Assembly: GCF_027580225.2 (NCBI RefSeq)
Contig: NC_073356.2
Location: forward strand, 11,726,501 to 11,790,500
DNA length: 64,000 nt
Reading direction: 5' to 3'
Source: Misgurnus anguillicaudatus
Lineage: Eukaryota; Chordata; Actinopteri; Cypriniformes; Cobitidae
The notes beneath the pieces are model-generated. The model made no database searches and had not been told where the DNA came from. It was given only the letters and a program-made list of their open reading frames with translations. The position numbers and the translations under genes were made by a program. Positions 11,873 through 22,391 of this stretch are shown here, one piece after another. How positions within the stretch are numbered: position 1 is the stretch's first letter; each line of letters starts with the position of its first letter.

Positions 11873-13582
11873 TAGGGGTGGAACGGTACACAGAAGTCCC
11901 GGTTCGGTTTGTACCTCGGTTCAGGTGCCACGGTTCGATTCACTTTCGGTACAATGGAGGGAAAAGCAAAACAAAAATGAAGAAGGCATTTTTTTAGTAC
12001 TTAAGCTAATCTTAAAAACATAGGTGTCCTTATCAGTGTTATTTTCAGATGTCATGAATATGAACTGAAATGCATTTAACATACTATCTCGTATTTCAAA
12101 AATGTATACCTCTTTAACTCTTTCCCCGCCATTGACGAGATATCTCGTCTATTAAGAGAAAACGCTTCCCCGCCAATGACGAGATTTTCCGTCTTTCCGC
12201 AATACCGCTATTATCCACCAGGTGGCGCCCTTCCGCAACTTTTTAAACCCGGAAGTATTGCCCTCTGGCAAGCTGCTGCATGTCCGTGTCTGTTTAAAAG
12301 ATCGCTCTGAATGGGATCGCTATGAAAAGTCCGTCACAAACATGGAATTATCTCTGCTTTTTGCTCAAAATGTGGTGTTTTTGCAGAAACCTACCCATAT
12401 TCAAAAGCTGATTACCAAAGAACTACTCAAGGTAGGATGAAACGTTTTTTTTTTTGTTTGAAAGCAGAGGGTCCGTTCGTTCATTTGGTATATTGTATGT
12501 TTATATATCTGAAGAAGAACATTTTCTGGAAGGCATTAAACTTTGGTGAAAATCATGAAAAACGCTGGCGCTGGCTGGCAACTTTTTTAAAAAATGCTGG
12601 CGGTGAAAGAGTTAAGTAATCTTGTACTCATCTTTCATACAAATATGGGTTCAAATGTATTACAAGTGTTACCTAAATACATTTTAAAATTACATTGTGG
12701 CCTTATTTCATATTAATGTACTAAAGAACAAAAAAATAGGCTTGTAGGATGAATTAATAGGTGTGTACGACTTCACGAGGCGCTGCAAGAAACGACAAGT
12801 GGATGACGTCAGAGTAACACGAGAGCGATTTGAAATCAGCCTCCTCCGCAAGATTTCTCGCGGTACTCTGACGCTGATGGCGCTGCGTAAAGTTGAGCAC
12901 GCTTAAAAAACTGAAAGCAGCTGAACTCGACAGAACTGCCCTGCGTATGCCTGTTGTATATAGCAGGACAATTTATCTCCTACTTCTCAGCGTGAGAAAT
13001 ACAAAGTGTGGCGTTTGAACTGACTGAAATGCGTGTGTGTCAAGGTGAATGCGTGAGACTTGAGAGCCCTGATTAGATGTATTTCCACTCACATACCTAA
13101 CAACGCCGAGGCAAAGTCCTCGTCTTTCCCACCACTCTCTCGCCTGTACTACTGTAACTGACTGGAAAACTGAAGTTTTGCCAAACTTGCGATCTTAAAG
13201 AGGCTGGCGGAGCGTCTAACTCTTGTGGAACACCACCACTTGCCATACTCGCTGTCAGCTGCTCATTCACTGACTGGACCGGCGTCAATGTGACAAAACA
13301 ATGCAGAGTGCCAGAGAATGTAGACGGGCTCTGATAGAGCGCATACATAGGCGGAGCTCGGCTGCATCGGCGCCAATCAGAGCTTCAGAGCTAAAGCGGG
13401 GCAACAGATTAGCTGTCCATAAAGAACCCGCCTATCTAACAGTAGTTCCGCATTACATTAATTATTTTGCACGCAAGTTTTTTTATTTTCATACCGTGTA
13501 TTCTCAGTTTAAATTCATGCACCGAACCGTGACCCCCGTACCGATTCGGTTCGAAACAAATACATGTATTGTTCCACCCCTA
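11873..13582. mobile_element. Non-autonomous hAT element inside a TTAA MITE
   Basis: Termini TAGGGGTGGAACGGTACA and the inverse GTTCCACCCCTA. Exact 8-bp duplications CTGTCCAT lie at 11865-11872 and 13583-13590, and the host MITE continues correctly across them. The interior, with a GC-rich patch near 12770-13400, has no recognisable transposase. Confidence 0.93.
12114..12615. mobile_element. TTAA element, piggyBac-like, innermost of the nest
   Basis: TTAA lies at 12114-12117 and 12612-12615. Ends CTCTTTCCCCGCCA and the inverse TGGCGGTGAAAGAG are inverted repeats. The C-starting terminus suits piggyBac better than Kolobok; this is inference. Open frames of 60-72 residues inside lack similarity I recognise. 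Confidence 0.8.
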
Positions 13583-14079
13583 CTGTCCATGTCCCGAAAG
13601 GTATTAAAAACATCATGAAAGTAGTCCATGTGACATCAGTGGGTCAGTTAAAATGTGTTGAAGCATCGAAAATACATTTTGGTCCAAAAATAACAACGGA
13701 GGTCTTACGAGTTTGGAACAACATGAGGGTGAGTCATTAATTACATTATTTTCATTTTTGGGTGAACTATCCCTTTAAGTAAATATAATTTCTTTTAAAT
13801 TCCACCATTTCAAAAATTTGAACCAGTTCCAACTCCGTTCTCTGTCAAAATTCAATCCCCCAACTCCATCCCCCAATTTTACCCATTTCCAGCACTGTCT
13901 ATATACTTAAACTGTGTTTTAACAATTTTATATCCACTAAGACATTTAAAAAGAAATGCATAAAAGTTGATACATAAATGAAACATAATAAGAATGCTAT
14001 TAAATCTACTGAGCTTAAATAACAACACATTTATTTATAAGTTATTCTGAAAACCGAAACATGTCTATTCCTGTAGTTC

Positions 14080-14204
14080 CTGTAGCTTAATGTGTTAGCA
14101 ATGCAAAGGTCCCAGGTAGCACATACTGATAAAACACATGTATTGATTTAATGCACTATAAAACACTTTGGATAAGAGCCTCTGCCAAATGCATAAATGT
14201 AATG
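14080..14204 (+). repeat. tRNA-derived SINE, forward, diverged
   Basis: A tRNA-like head (TGTAGCTTAATGTGTTAGCA onward) is followed by the tail block seen at 10270 in the other orientation (TTGGATAAGAGCCTCTGCCA). The B box is degenerate, so transcription by polymerase III is unlikely. Confidence 0.6.
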
Positions 14205-14464
14205 TATCAGTTATATAATTGACACTTAAATGAGGTCGTTCAGAATAAAGCCAAATATAATGGATAAAACAAGATTGAGCACTCCTATTATTATCATCAA
14301 TAGGGTGCGATGCAATTCTCAATATGGCCAATCTGGTGACAGAAGTCCCGCCTTTCATTTAAAAGAACCAATCAATAAAGTCTAATGATTGTCTTTTTGG
14401 AAGGGGCTCTGTACAGAGTCAAGTGAGGTGCTGGCCAACTTGTGTATATGCACAGTAGCCGAAA

Positions 14465-14881
14465 CCATAGATACCGGTATGTATAAAGGCTAGATGCGTT
14501 ACGGGGGAGTTTCTAAACGTCTTACCACAGGCAGCTCGCTCACTCGTAGCATTGAGTTTTAATGGTGCAGGTACTTTTAAATGACCATAACTGCTCAATT
14601 TTCTACCAATTTTCAAACGGTTATTGTTTCAATTAATTTTTTTGTTTTTTGTATAAGTATGCAGTGTCATAGGTACATCTTTCATGTTTATGACAAACCA
14701 AACCGTTTGAAAATTGGTAGAAACATAAAGCGAGTTATGGTCATTTAAAATACCTGCACCATTAAAACTCAATGCTACGAGTGAGCAAGCTGCCTGTGGT
14801 AAGATGGCTAACAAATGCGGATGTTCCACTCAACTGGCCAGCAGCGCGAGCAAGAAATCTAGCCTTTATACATATCTATGG
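14465..14881. mobile_element. Foldback element with about 150-bp arms
   Basis: Arms at 14465-14622 and 14696-14881 are inverted copies (GTATAAAGGCTAGAT near the ends; ACCAATTTTCAAACGGTT near the centre) around a loop of about 70 bases. Several indels separate the arms. No coding and no firm target duplication. Confidence 0.75.
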
Positions 14882-15233
14882 CTGAAACAACCACGAATAA
14901 AGGTGTTTTAGCAAAATTGAGATTAAGAAACAAAAGTTATGGTACAATTGATGTCAAGTTTAATTGTTGATCAGAAATATGTTGTTTAATTGTGACGTTA
15001 GTTCTCGATTTTAGAAATATTTGTCTTTCTCCATTCAGGTACATAGGACAGTCTTGCATGACTGACATAACTGCCCGGAGACGTTGCAAACATGGCCGCC
15101 TACTGGCAAGACTTTCTTAAAGGGGCTTTGATGAAGCATAACTGTGACCTAATTTACAAAAAAATCTTTTAAATAGCTTTTTTGGAAAAGACAGGTGCAG
15201 TATGATATAATACTTAATGCATTAAGGTGAAGT
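14882..15233. other. No gene seen
   Basis: AT-rich sequence with no repeat family or exon that I can support. Confidence 0.5.
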
Positions 15234-15470
15234 TTAATTGTAGAAGAAGTTTGGTGTTTCGGATACTGCTGTCGTGCCTGTCAAACCTGTATCAGGTTGC
15301 TGAAGAGTATTCAAAAAGTGAATCATCTGGACTTTCTGTTCCACAGAATGTTCCCCAATGCTGATCAGGTGAGCGACATGTGTTGTTCCTCTCACAGCCT
15401 CACAAAGCTCCCCCAGGTCGGTTATCAGCGGGATCAGACCCTCTGCCATTTGAGAGGGTGAGTCAGCTCC
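15234..15470 (-). CDS. Candidate coding exon of unknown gene
   Basis: The minus strand is open from 15470 to a stop at 15234, about 78 residues. Read from 15470, it gives GADSPSQMAEGLIPLITDL and later HLISIGEHSVEQKVQMIHFL, a well-mixed sequence with helical, charged character. Third codon positions in the first two thirds are often G or C, unlike the surrounding AT-rich DNA. A possible acceptor (CTGCAG) precedes 15470 and a possible donor (ACAG|GTTTGA) lies at 15287/15286, giving a 184-bp exon; an in-frame stop lies just upstream of the acceptor, which fits an internal exon. The acceptor lacks a good pyrimidine tract. I do not recognise the family. It could be a host exon, a retrocopy fragment or chance. 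Confidence 0.35.
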   Translation of the reverse strand, partial: GADSPSQMAEGLIPLITDLGELCEAVRGTTHVAHLISIGEHSVEQKVQMIHFLNTLQQPDTGLTGTTAVSETPNFFYN

Positions 15471-15822
15471 CTGCAGTCTGGATCAGTTTCCGAGTCCTAC
15501 TGTCTCTACCGCTGCTGTTGCCAGTACCCGTGTTTCTTTTTTGTCTTTTCCCTCACCCTGCTAATGGACAGTTGACACCAGAGATGACCCACCCATTCCG
15601 GGAAAAACAAAGCATTTATAACCATTAGGGAACATTATTTACAGTAACAACACTGTCTACTCATAGGTGACTATTGTGAAGATTCTTATCAGTTTTGTGC
15701 TTTCTTGACTTTTTTATATGGGATAGACTGATGTGTTTGTCGTCGGTCTGCACACTGTGATTCTTGGACATTTTAAAACCAGGGTCTCTGGTTTAAAAAT
15801 TAGTCAGTATTTCTTTTTAACT
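15471..15822. other. No gene seen
   Basis: Single-copy-looking sequence upstream (minus sense) of the candidate exon; no second exon found. Confidence 0.5.
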
Positions 15823-16079
15823 TTAAAGGAACACCCCAACTTTTGGGACTTTAGCTTATTCACGGTATTCCCCAGAGTAAGATAAGTCTGTACATTCCTT
15901 TTTTATCTCTATGTGTACGGTAACTCTGTCTGACGCACCCAACGCTAGCTTAGCTTAGCACAAAGGCTGAAAGTTAATGGCTCCAGCTAGCATACTGCTC
16001 CCAATATGTGACAAAATAATGCCAAAATTTTCCTATGTATATGTTGTGATTTGTATAGAGGTACTGTACGCTTAGTAAA
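15823..16079. mobile_element. Left part of a TTAA-type element
   Basis: TTAA (15823-15826) followed by AGGAACACCCCAACTTTT, close to the AGGGACACTCCACTTTTTTT start of the elements at 25359 and 42490, and then GCTAGCTTAGCTTAGCA, which is typical of that group. No matching right end was found; the Harbinger-like insert at 16080 follows. Confidence 0.55.
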
Positions 16080-16412
16080 GGGGGTCGCACACCCGCCGCG
16101 CAGCTCAGCGTCGCACCACGTCTAGGACAACTTTGAGGTATCGTAAACCGGAAGTGCACATTAAATAGCGCCAGCTTCGTCAGATAGCGTCTACTTCAAA
16201 ATGCAAAATGTACGTTAGCAGCCATGTTAACGATAATGTTAATAGCTGTGTGGCACGACAGGGATTTAAGCAACTTCTTGAGTCAAAGCTGGGCGGCGCG
16301 AACAGGCGCCACCTGGCGGCGCCGGTGTGCGTATACTCCTAGAAAATAATGTGTTCGATTTTTTAGAACGGTGCAGCGCGGCGCTGAGCTGCGTGTCCGG
16401 TGTGCAATCCCA
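16080..16412. mobile_element. GC-rich MITE (TIR GGGGTCGCACACC)
   Basis: The left end (GGGGTCGCACACC, then GCGCAGCTCAGCG) and the right end (CGCTGAGCTGCG, then CCGGTGTGCAATCCC) are inverted repeats of about 30 bases. Non-coding interior. A PIF-Harbinger origin is possible but no 3-bp duplication is clear. Confidence 0.65.
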
Positions 16413-16419
16413 TTTTAAC

Positions 16420-16495
16420 CTTTATTAGTTGCTTCAGGTTTGTCTGATTAGGGTGGGAGCTAAACTCTGCAGGACACCGGCCCTGGGTACCCCTG
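16420..16495. mobile_element. End fragment of an abundant fish hAT family
   Basis: Read in reverse it runs CAGGGGTACCCAGGGCCGG and then TGCAGAGTTTAGCTCC, a hAT-type start. Only this end is present. Confidence 0.5.
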
Positions 16496-17290
16496 ATTTA
16501 CATATTTGGCTATGATGAGTTATTATTACTTATAAAATTATACAATCTCAACTTGTTTTTATAAGATGAATTAACATCACATGCTTTTACTGTATGTATT
16601 ATATACTTATAACTTACTGTGAAGAAAAAAACCTCTGGTGACCACACTAAGCAGCTTTTTTCAGCATTGAATTATAGGTCTCGTGAGGCTGTTGTGTTAT
16701 AACAGCTGCCATCCAGTGTGTTCGCTTTTTACGCCTTTGACTATCCTAACCTGTCCATTGTGTGCTAGGTTGAGTCATTATACACAAAGTTCATGACTGA
16801 GGTTTGGCATTGTGTTGAGCTCACCTGTCTTTCACAGTTGTGTCGGTTGTGTACAAACGGCCCAGTGAGCAGCTGGGTTAGCACGTACAAAGCGCATTGA
16901 AAGTAACCAAACACCGACTTTTCTTAGCAGTAAATGGTCAACGCTGACTCTGAAAACCCCAGATGTTATTCTGATAAGGATGAAATATGGGAGTGAGTTC
17001 TGAAGTTGCTCAGCTTGGAGGTCATAAAAGCATTCCACGTCTTTGATGGGACATAAGGGCATTGTGTTAAATCTGTAGTACAAACACTGGCCTATAAACG
17101 AAAGTAAAGAATAAACATAGCTCACAAAAAAGAAAAGGCTGAGTATCTAGACCCTTATTTCTCTGTTTTCACCTTGTTGACTTTCTTCTCATACTCCATT
17201 GATCCTTTTTAAGTGCTTACTCACTTGAACCGCAGACTTTATAGGAGTTTAAAGACCTATTCTTGTTTTCTCTTGTTTTGTTTTGCTCAG
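16496..17290. other. No gene seen
   Basis: Single-copy-looking intronic or intergenic sequence. Open frames of up to 97 residues on the minus strand have no coding character. Confidence 0.5.
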
Positions 17291-17431
17291 ACGAAGAACT
17301 CACCCGCCATTTCAACTTATTCAAATGCAAATATATATCCCTTCCTGCTGCAGGCTCCACACACTTTACAATCCCAGAATTTCTTGCAAAAGAGCAATCA
17401 TACACGATTGGGAGAAGTCTTCCTATTTCAG
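17291..17431 (+). CDS. Exon-like stretch with strong splice signals
   Basis: A long T-rich tract ending TTTTGCTCAG precedes 17291 and CAG|GTGTGA follows 17431, so both splice signals are good. Between them one frame is open (two bases, 46 codons, one base), reading EELTRHFNLFKCKYISL and ending near YTIGRSLPIS. The other forward frames and the reverse strand are also open here, so the open frame alone means little. No family recognised and no partner exon found; it may be a cryptic exon. Confidence 0.22.
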
Positions 17432-17599
17432 GTGTGATGCTCGAGTCTGTCCGAAAACACGACAAAGGTGCTCCCTCGTGGACTCGTGTCAAGGGTCCCT
17501 AAGGTCTGCACTACATGATGTCATCAAAGTCTGTCATCATGATGTCAACAAAGTCTGGAGTGTGCCATTTGGGACAGAGCCAAAACGCATCGAAGGGAG

Positions 17600-17682
17600 G
17601 GGTGAACTGTGGACTGAGCCGTTGGTTATAATTCACAGTCTCACCACTAGATGCTGCTAAAAGTCCCAAATTGCACCTTTAA
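17600..17682. mobile_element. Right-end fragment of the TTAA MITE seen at 33804 and 55241
   Basis: The CTCACCACTAGATGCTGCTA block and the end TTGCACCTTTAA match 40081-40125. The left part is missing or replaced. Confidence 0.65.
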
Positions 17683-17765
17683 GTAAATTATTTACATGAT
17701 CATTGTAAGTACGTCAAAAGTAAAAAAAGTCATATGACGATAAACATGGTAAATGTAGTAGTATG

Positions 17766-18673
17766 CAGGGCTTGACATTAACTTTTTGCTCACCAGCCAA
17801 AGTGGGTAGTTGTTTTCTAAAGTTACTAGCCACTCAGCATTTTCACTGGCCACAATTTTGTTGTTGGTAAAAAAACATTTTATATGATTAAACTTGACTT
17901 TGGCATCCTAAAATGACTTTAGCTTGAGTAATTTTACTCGATTTAGCTAGATTATTATTATTATTATAAAAAATAAAACGTATTATTAGATTAGATGCAG
18001 ATTGACTTTCAAATACTAACCACCCCAAATTAAGACTGCATTTATTAGCAGGTATATCAGTATAGATCATATCATACATTTAGGTGCATGAAAAACATGC
18101 TAGTAAGGCACGAATATGTTAACTTCTAATGAATATATTAAAAGTGGAGCAGGGGTGTAGAAGGCTAACTGAAAAGATAAACATAAAAACCCTAGACAAA
18201 CACTTTAAATATTTATTAACAACAGCAGTAAATTGTATATGCTTGATTGTGGTTTCTGTTAAAAGTTATTTAAGATTTTTAATGGCAAATGTCGAGAGGG
18301 CATTATTGTTGCACAGAGTAGCCTACATTAACACGATGCGCGTACCTCTCCACACGTCCCGTGCATTTGCAAATCCATTAGCTCTCGCGCTCTCTCTGAT
18401 AGGCTAAAAAGGTGGCGCTTTGGTCCACAACGCGAGCCTCTGCTGATCGCGCGCAAATGGTTTTAGTACGCTGCGCTGGGTGCAGAGAGTGCTCATGGGA
18501 GTTGTAGTTTCCCAGTGTTTCATTGCGCATTGTTTATAATTTCGCATAACTTTTAAGAAAACTACAATAAAAAATATATTCAACCTGCCAAAGTGGCTAG
18601 TGGGATTGGCTGTCTTACACAGCCGAAATCTACCCGCATTTGGTGGGTTGGCAGGTGTTAATGTCAAGCCCTG
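17766..18673. mobile_element. Non-autonomous hAT element, copy 1 (908 bp)
   Basis: Ends CAGGGCTTGACATTAAC and the inverse GTTAATGTCAAGCCCTG. Flanks GTAGTATG (17758-17765) and GTAGGATG (18674-18681) match at 7 of 8. A second copy with exact duplications is at 24276-25223. The interior has small open frames only. Confidence 0.9.
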
Positions 18674-18716
18674 GTAGGATGTCCTGAATGTATTCACACG
18701 ACACCCACACACACTG

Positions 18717-19050
18717 TATAGACGGTTTCAGCAGTAACAACATAAGCAAACGGCTTTCGTGGACCAAACGTAACTTCCAGTAAACTTCCACATAAATCAA
18801 TAACAATCCTTTTAAGAAGGTTTATTTCTGATAACAAGCAAAATAAACAAACATTAGATGACCTTAGTTAAAATCATAGCTAACACGTATCAAAAACTTC
18901 ACTGAGGTAATGTTACGTTACTGCGCAAAATTAATGTATATAATGTAAACTACAGATCGGCTGCCAAAACATTTGTAATTTCAAAAAGGTATTTGTTCCA
19001 GAGCTCAGTTTAGCCACTAGCCAGACCATTAAACAGAGACCGGAAGTAAA
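18717..19050. mobile_element. GACGGTTTCA-family MITE, 3' truncated
   Basis: It starts TATAGACGGTTTCAGCAG and aligns with 57011-57305 through AGACCGGAAGTAAA. The right terminal repeat is missing; a TTAA-type end begins at this point. Confidence 0.75.
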
Positions 19051-19088
19051 CTCTTTACCCGCCATTGCAGGTTTTATCGTCAATTAAG
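19049..19088. mobile_element. Left end of a piggyBac-like TTAA element
   Basis: AACTCTTTACCCGCCATTG and the following ATTAAG resemble the start of the element at 12114. Only about 40 bases remain before a hAT end begins. Confidence 0.45.
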
Positions 19089-19240
19089 TAGGGCTGTCAA
19101 AATTGACGCGTTAATAACGCGTTAACGCAAATTCATTTTAACGCCACTAATTTTATTAACGGCGATTAACGCAACGCGCAATTTCTGTTTGACCCTTGGT
19201 CCAGCCCATAGTTGAATGAACAGAGACGAAGACAAATGTG
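19089..19240. mobile_element. Left end of a hAT element (TAGGGCTGTCAAAAT family)
   Basis: TAGGGCTGTCAAAATTGACG and the following GTTAATAACGCGTTAACGC block are a characteristic hAT-type terminus. No matching right end was found, so the element is truncated or its end is rearranged; its interior may extend beyond 19240. Confidence 0.6.
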
Positions 19241-20890
19241 AACCTGTCTAAATGAGTCGAAGGTTTTCATAGAAATAAGAACATTAACCAAATTGTCTAG
19301 CAAATCCAATGCTCTATTGGGTAACAATATCTGATGTGTAACATTATATTAGATCACTTAGATTTTAAGCAGTCTGTCTCAATGTCAATCAAACAAAAGA
19401 AAAAAAGTTTAACATATATTATATTTTGCTTTGTGTGTGCTAAATCTTATAGTTTTACCAGTGATTTTAAGGTATTGATGTGGTAATTTAATGTATGGAT
19501 GTGGTAATTTTTCTGGTAATGTAACTTTGCTGACTCTTCCAACTTCAAACACGTGTAGTTCTGTCATATTTTGTTATATTCCACCAAATCATGCATTGTT
19601 CTATGTTTTAATAGAGAATGTCAAAATATGAACAACAGTTTTTTTAAATTAGCTAATTCCGACTCAACTTGCCAGCACATGTCACAAATGATGCACCATT
19701 AAACAAAAATGGAGAAAGAAAATTCTTCTGAAAGGAAAATTCATATACAAAACAATAGCTTGATGGTTCTGTTAAAAATGTAAACAGGCTGTTGTTAACA
19801 TACATTTGCATAAAGCATCTACAACATCGATGAAAGTATCATGTTGTGTCGAGCCTTCTTAGTGTTGTAAAAATAGCGATTTTGATGCTCACAACATATT
19901 GAAGACATAGCTTCTCTTTTGTGACCACTTCAGGTACTCAAAATGGCAGAAGACAAGTTTGAGATGCGAGTGACGTCAGCTGATATTCATGAATAGAAGT
20001 AGGTACATCATTTGACTTGCAGGTACACGATTTCGGATGCAAGGACTAAATTTATTTCTAGCCCCAATCTAATAAGTCTTTGAGTGATGTTTTGTTTCAC
20101 GGGACGTCTCCACTGAAAAATGTCTTGCAGTCACGGTTTCTTTGACAGCTGACATCTTCTCGGTTGTTTTTGTTTTTTACACACTGTCGATGTTCAAATT
20201 AGCCGCTAAAGATTGATGCTTAATAACAGACGAGCAGGATTAGCACGAATCGCCCAAGTGGATGTCATTGCAGTTTTACATGATTTAAAGGACAGAGGTA
20301 CAGAGTTTTGTTGAAGACATAAATATAAATATGTGACACCTGAAACCACTGATGTATTTTGGTAACACATTTAAATCTAATCTGACCAAAGTCCTCCTCC
20401 ATAGTTGGCTTTACTTGAAGTCAATATATAAAAGTTGTCTAACGCTTACCCGACTCCCTGAAAGCATCTTTTTCTTGGCTTTGAAACGTCTTGAGTCAGC
20501 AGTGTTTGTTGATCCGTATGATGTGACCCTACATCAGTTTTCTGCACTTTTGTGTGCAAGTCCACTTAAAAAGCAAGTCCTCCTGTGAGACCAAACCGAC
20601 CACTATACATCAACAAGCTACGCTCTATTAAAAGCTACGATGTGGTATAACTGCCTGTATAACAGTACAAGATTGTAATTTATCGGTGACAGCACATACT
20701 ACAAATAAAAATGATACTACATTCGCCAAAAATATCTTTTATTACTTATTCACTCCTGACACAGTCCCAAGACTTGAATTTTCCCGGTGGAACACTACAG
20801 GAATATTTTTGATTATATATTTTTGATAGTTTTTCCATTCTGTAAGGAAACGTTAATACAAAGCTGTAGTTATTCGAATTTCACATTTTT
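19241..20890. other. Unassigned, possibly interior of the hAT fragment
   Basis: AT-rich sequence with no transposase-like frame. The longest open frame (78 codons, 20352-20588) has no coding character. Confidence 0.4.
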
Positions 20891-20965
20891 GCATTAAAGA
20901 TTCAATATTAGGTGTTCAGATGTTCCAGATTGATTCGAAAATCTTTTTTTTTTTGCCCAGCCCCA
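20891..20965. mobile_element. Possible right end of a hAT-type element
   Basis: The stretch ends TTTTTTTTGCCCAGCCCC; in reverse it begins GGGGCTGGGCAAAA, similar to common fish hAT ends. No duplication supports it and it does not pair exactly with 19089. Confidence 0.3.
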
Positions 20966-22030
20966 TTCAATATGCAGAGACACTAATGCGTATCTTACAA
21001 AACTCTCGTAAAAGTTTAACAGAGGAAATATGGAGTACATGGGCCTTTTTTAACTTCTTTTAGGTTTTTGCTTGCATTCTTGAGGCTTTTCTTTTATGTA
21101 ATCTTTAAAACTTCATCATGCATTTCAAAACTTAAAAACAAATAGAAAGTAAATCTCATGGGAAGTGAGTGAATAAATGACAGAATTTTTATTACAAACT
21201 GAACTATTCCTGAACATGTCCTGAGTTAAATCTTCTGATGTATTTGTGTGGTTACGTGGACTTCATCTGACCTGACCGGATGACAGCATCTCCCCCAAAA
21301 CACACATACAGAACTCAAACTAATGACTTTTCTGTCCTCACTCCTTCACAGTATGATAAGACCGAACAGGCAACCCCAGAACCAGGTTCACCTGAGGCCA
21401 CTCATTGTGTTCGACTCCTTTAATCACTCTTTTTTCTTATTTTTCTTCTCATAACGTCTCCTCTTTTCTCTTTTGGCTGCAACTAATGGCATTGTTTTAT
21501 CAGATGGAGCACGTCTCAGATGTTGCGCTTAAGATTAGTGTGCGTGTCTCATAAGGACCGACTAACAATCGGGCCTCCTGAAAGAGCTGGAGACCACGGG
21601 AGATAAGACCTAGATGGATTCTGTGCAGCTGTGCTTATTTAATGCAACTGATGTAATCCGCATCACGGCAGACGGGGCCAGAAATAGACATTAGTCTGTC
21701 TCTCTCCCGCTCTCTGTTCATGCTAGATCATCTCCTTCCAGTGTTTTTGAGGACTTGGGGACTTCCATCTGTTGTTTATAAATACCAGCAAGGTCAAAAA
21801 CTTTCTGAATTTTTTAAGTAAACAGGACATGCGGTGAATAAAGTCTGCATGTGCGTCACTTTTTAATAATACTTTCGTTTAAAAGGTTTCTGGTTTTGTA
21901 GACTCCCTGAAAAACCAGTGGGTCTTCTTTGAGGTCATGTGTTGAACAATTAAAGATAAGCACTTAAATTAGGTTGCTACTAGACCTGCACTGACATCAG
22001 CAATGTTGCCCAATAACCCTGCAGGGTAGA
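20966..22030. other. No gene seen
   Basis: Single-copy-looking sequence; the 21200-21780 part is GC-richer. An acceptor-like CCTTCACAG at 21350 is not followed by a convincing exon. Confidence 0.5.
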
Positions 22031-22109
22031 TTAAACTACGGAAGCCGAGAGAGGACATGCACTATTATTATTTTTGCTTGCTTGTTTTCTCGTGATCACG
22101 ACTTAATTT

Positions 22110-22202
22110 CTCGTGATCTCGAGATAACAAAAGTTGTTTTCTCGTGATCTCGAGATAACAAAAGTTGTTTTCTCGTGATCTCGAGATAACAAAAGTTGTT
22201 TT
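22110..22202. repeat. 31-bp tandem repeat, three units
   Basis: Units start CTCGTGATCTCGAGATAACA and are identical over 22110-22140, 22141-22171 and 22172-22202. The right arm of the same MITE holds only one equivalent unit. A minus-strand open frame across this block is an artefact of the repeat. Confidence 0.95.
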
Positions 22203-22361
22203 CTCGTGATCACGACTTAATTTTCTCGTTATCCTGACATGATAATCCAAATGTCATAATGTAATTTCCTGTCCATAATATGTAGTGTATTTTGAAGTGG
22301 ACTGCTAATGCATATGAGTTGGGGTCTAATTCGCCCATGTCGCTATGTGTAGCCGATAGAC

Positions 22362-22391
22362 AATAAATAAATAAATAAATAAATAAATAAA
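22362..22391. repeat. (AAAT)n microsatellite
   Basis: About seven AAAT units inside the MITE at 22037-22937. Confidence 0.9.

Larger units (their letters stand above)
11701..13778. mobile_element. TTAA-type MITE (AGGGATAGTTCACCC family) with insertion
   Basis: It starts AGGGATAGTTCACCCAAAA and ends with the inverse plus TTAA (13775-13778); the left TTAA has become TTGG. It aligns with 50872-51710, including the CGTAAGACCTCCGTTCATC and CATGTGACATCAGTGGGTCA blocks. Interrupted by a hAT at 11873-13582. Confidence 0.88.
11311..13897. mobile_element. Probable outer hAT element of a four-level nest
   Basis: The left border CAGGACTGGACATGG and the reverse complement of the right border, CAGTGCTGGAAATGGG, are similar. 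The flanks GCTATATA (11303-11310) and TCTATATA (13898-13905) match at 7 of 8 bases. Inner sequence is asymmetric, so this is less certain than the elements inside it. Confidence 0.45.

Noticed and set aside
17283..17660. 125-codon forward frame
   Set aside because: It runs from a splice-like tract into the right end of a TTAA MITE and competes with two other open frames; no coding character.
21350..21420. Possible exon after a CCTTCACAG acceptor
   Set aside because: The open stretch is very short, the only donor candidate (CCAG|GTTCAC) is poor, and no partner exon is seen.
22068..22250. Minus-strand open frame of repeated Arg-Asp-His-Glu-Lys words
   Set aside because: It is the translation of the 31-bp tandem units in a MITE arm.
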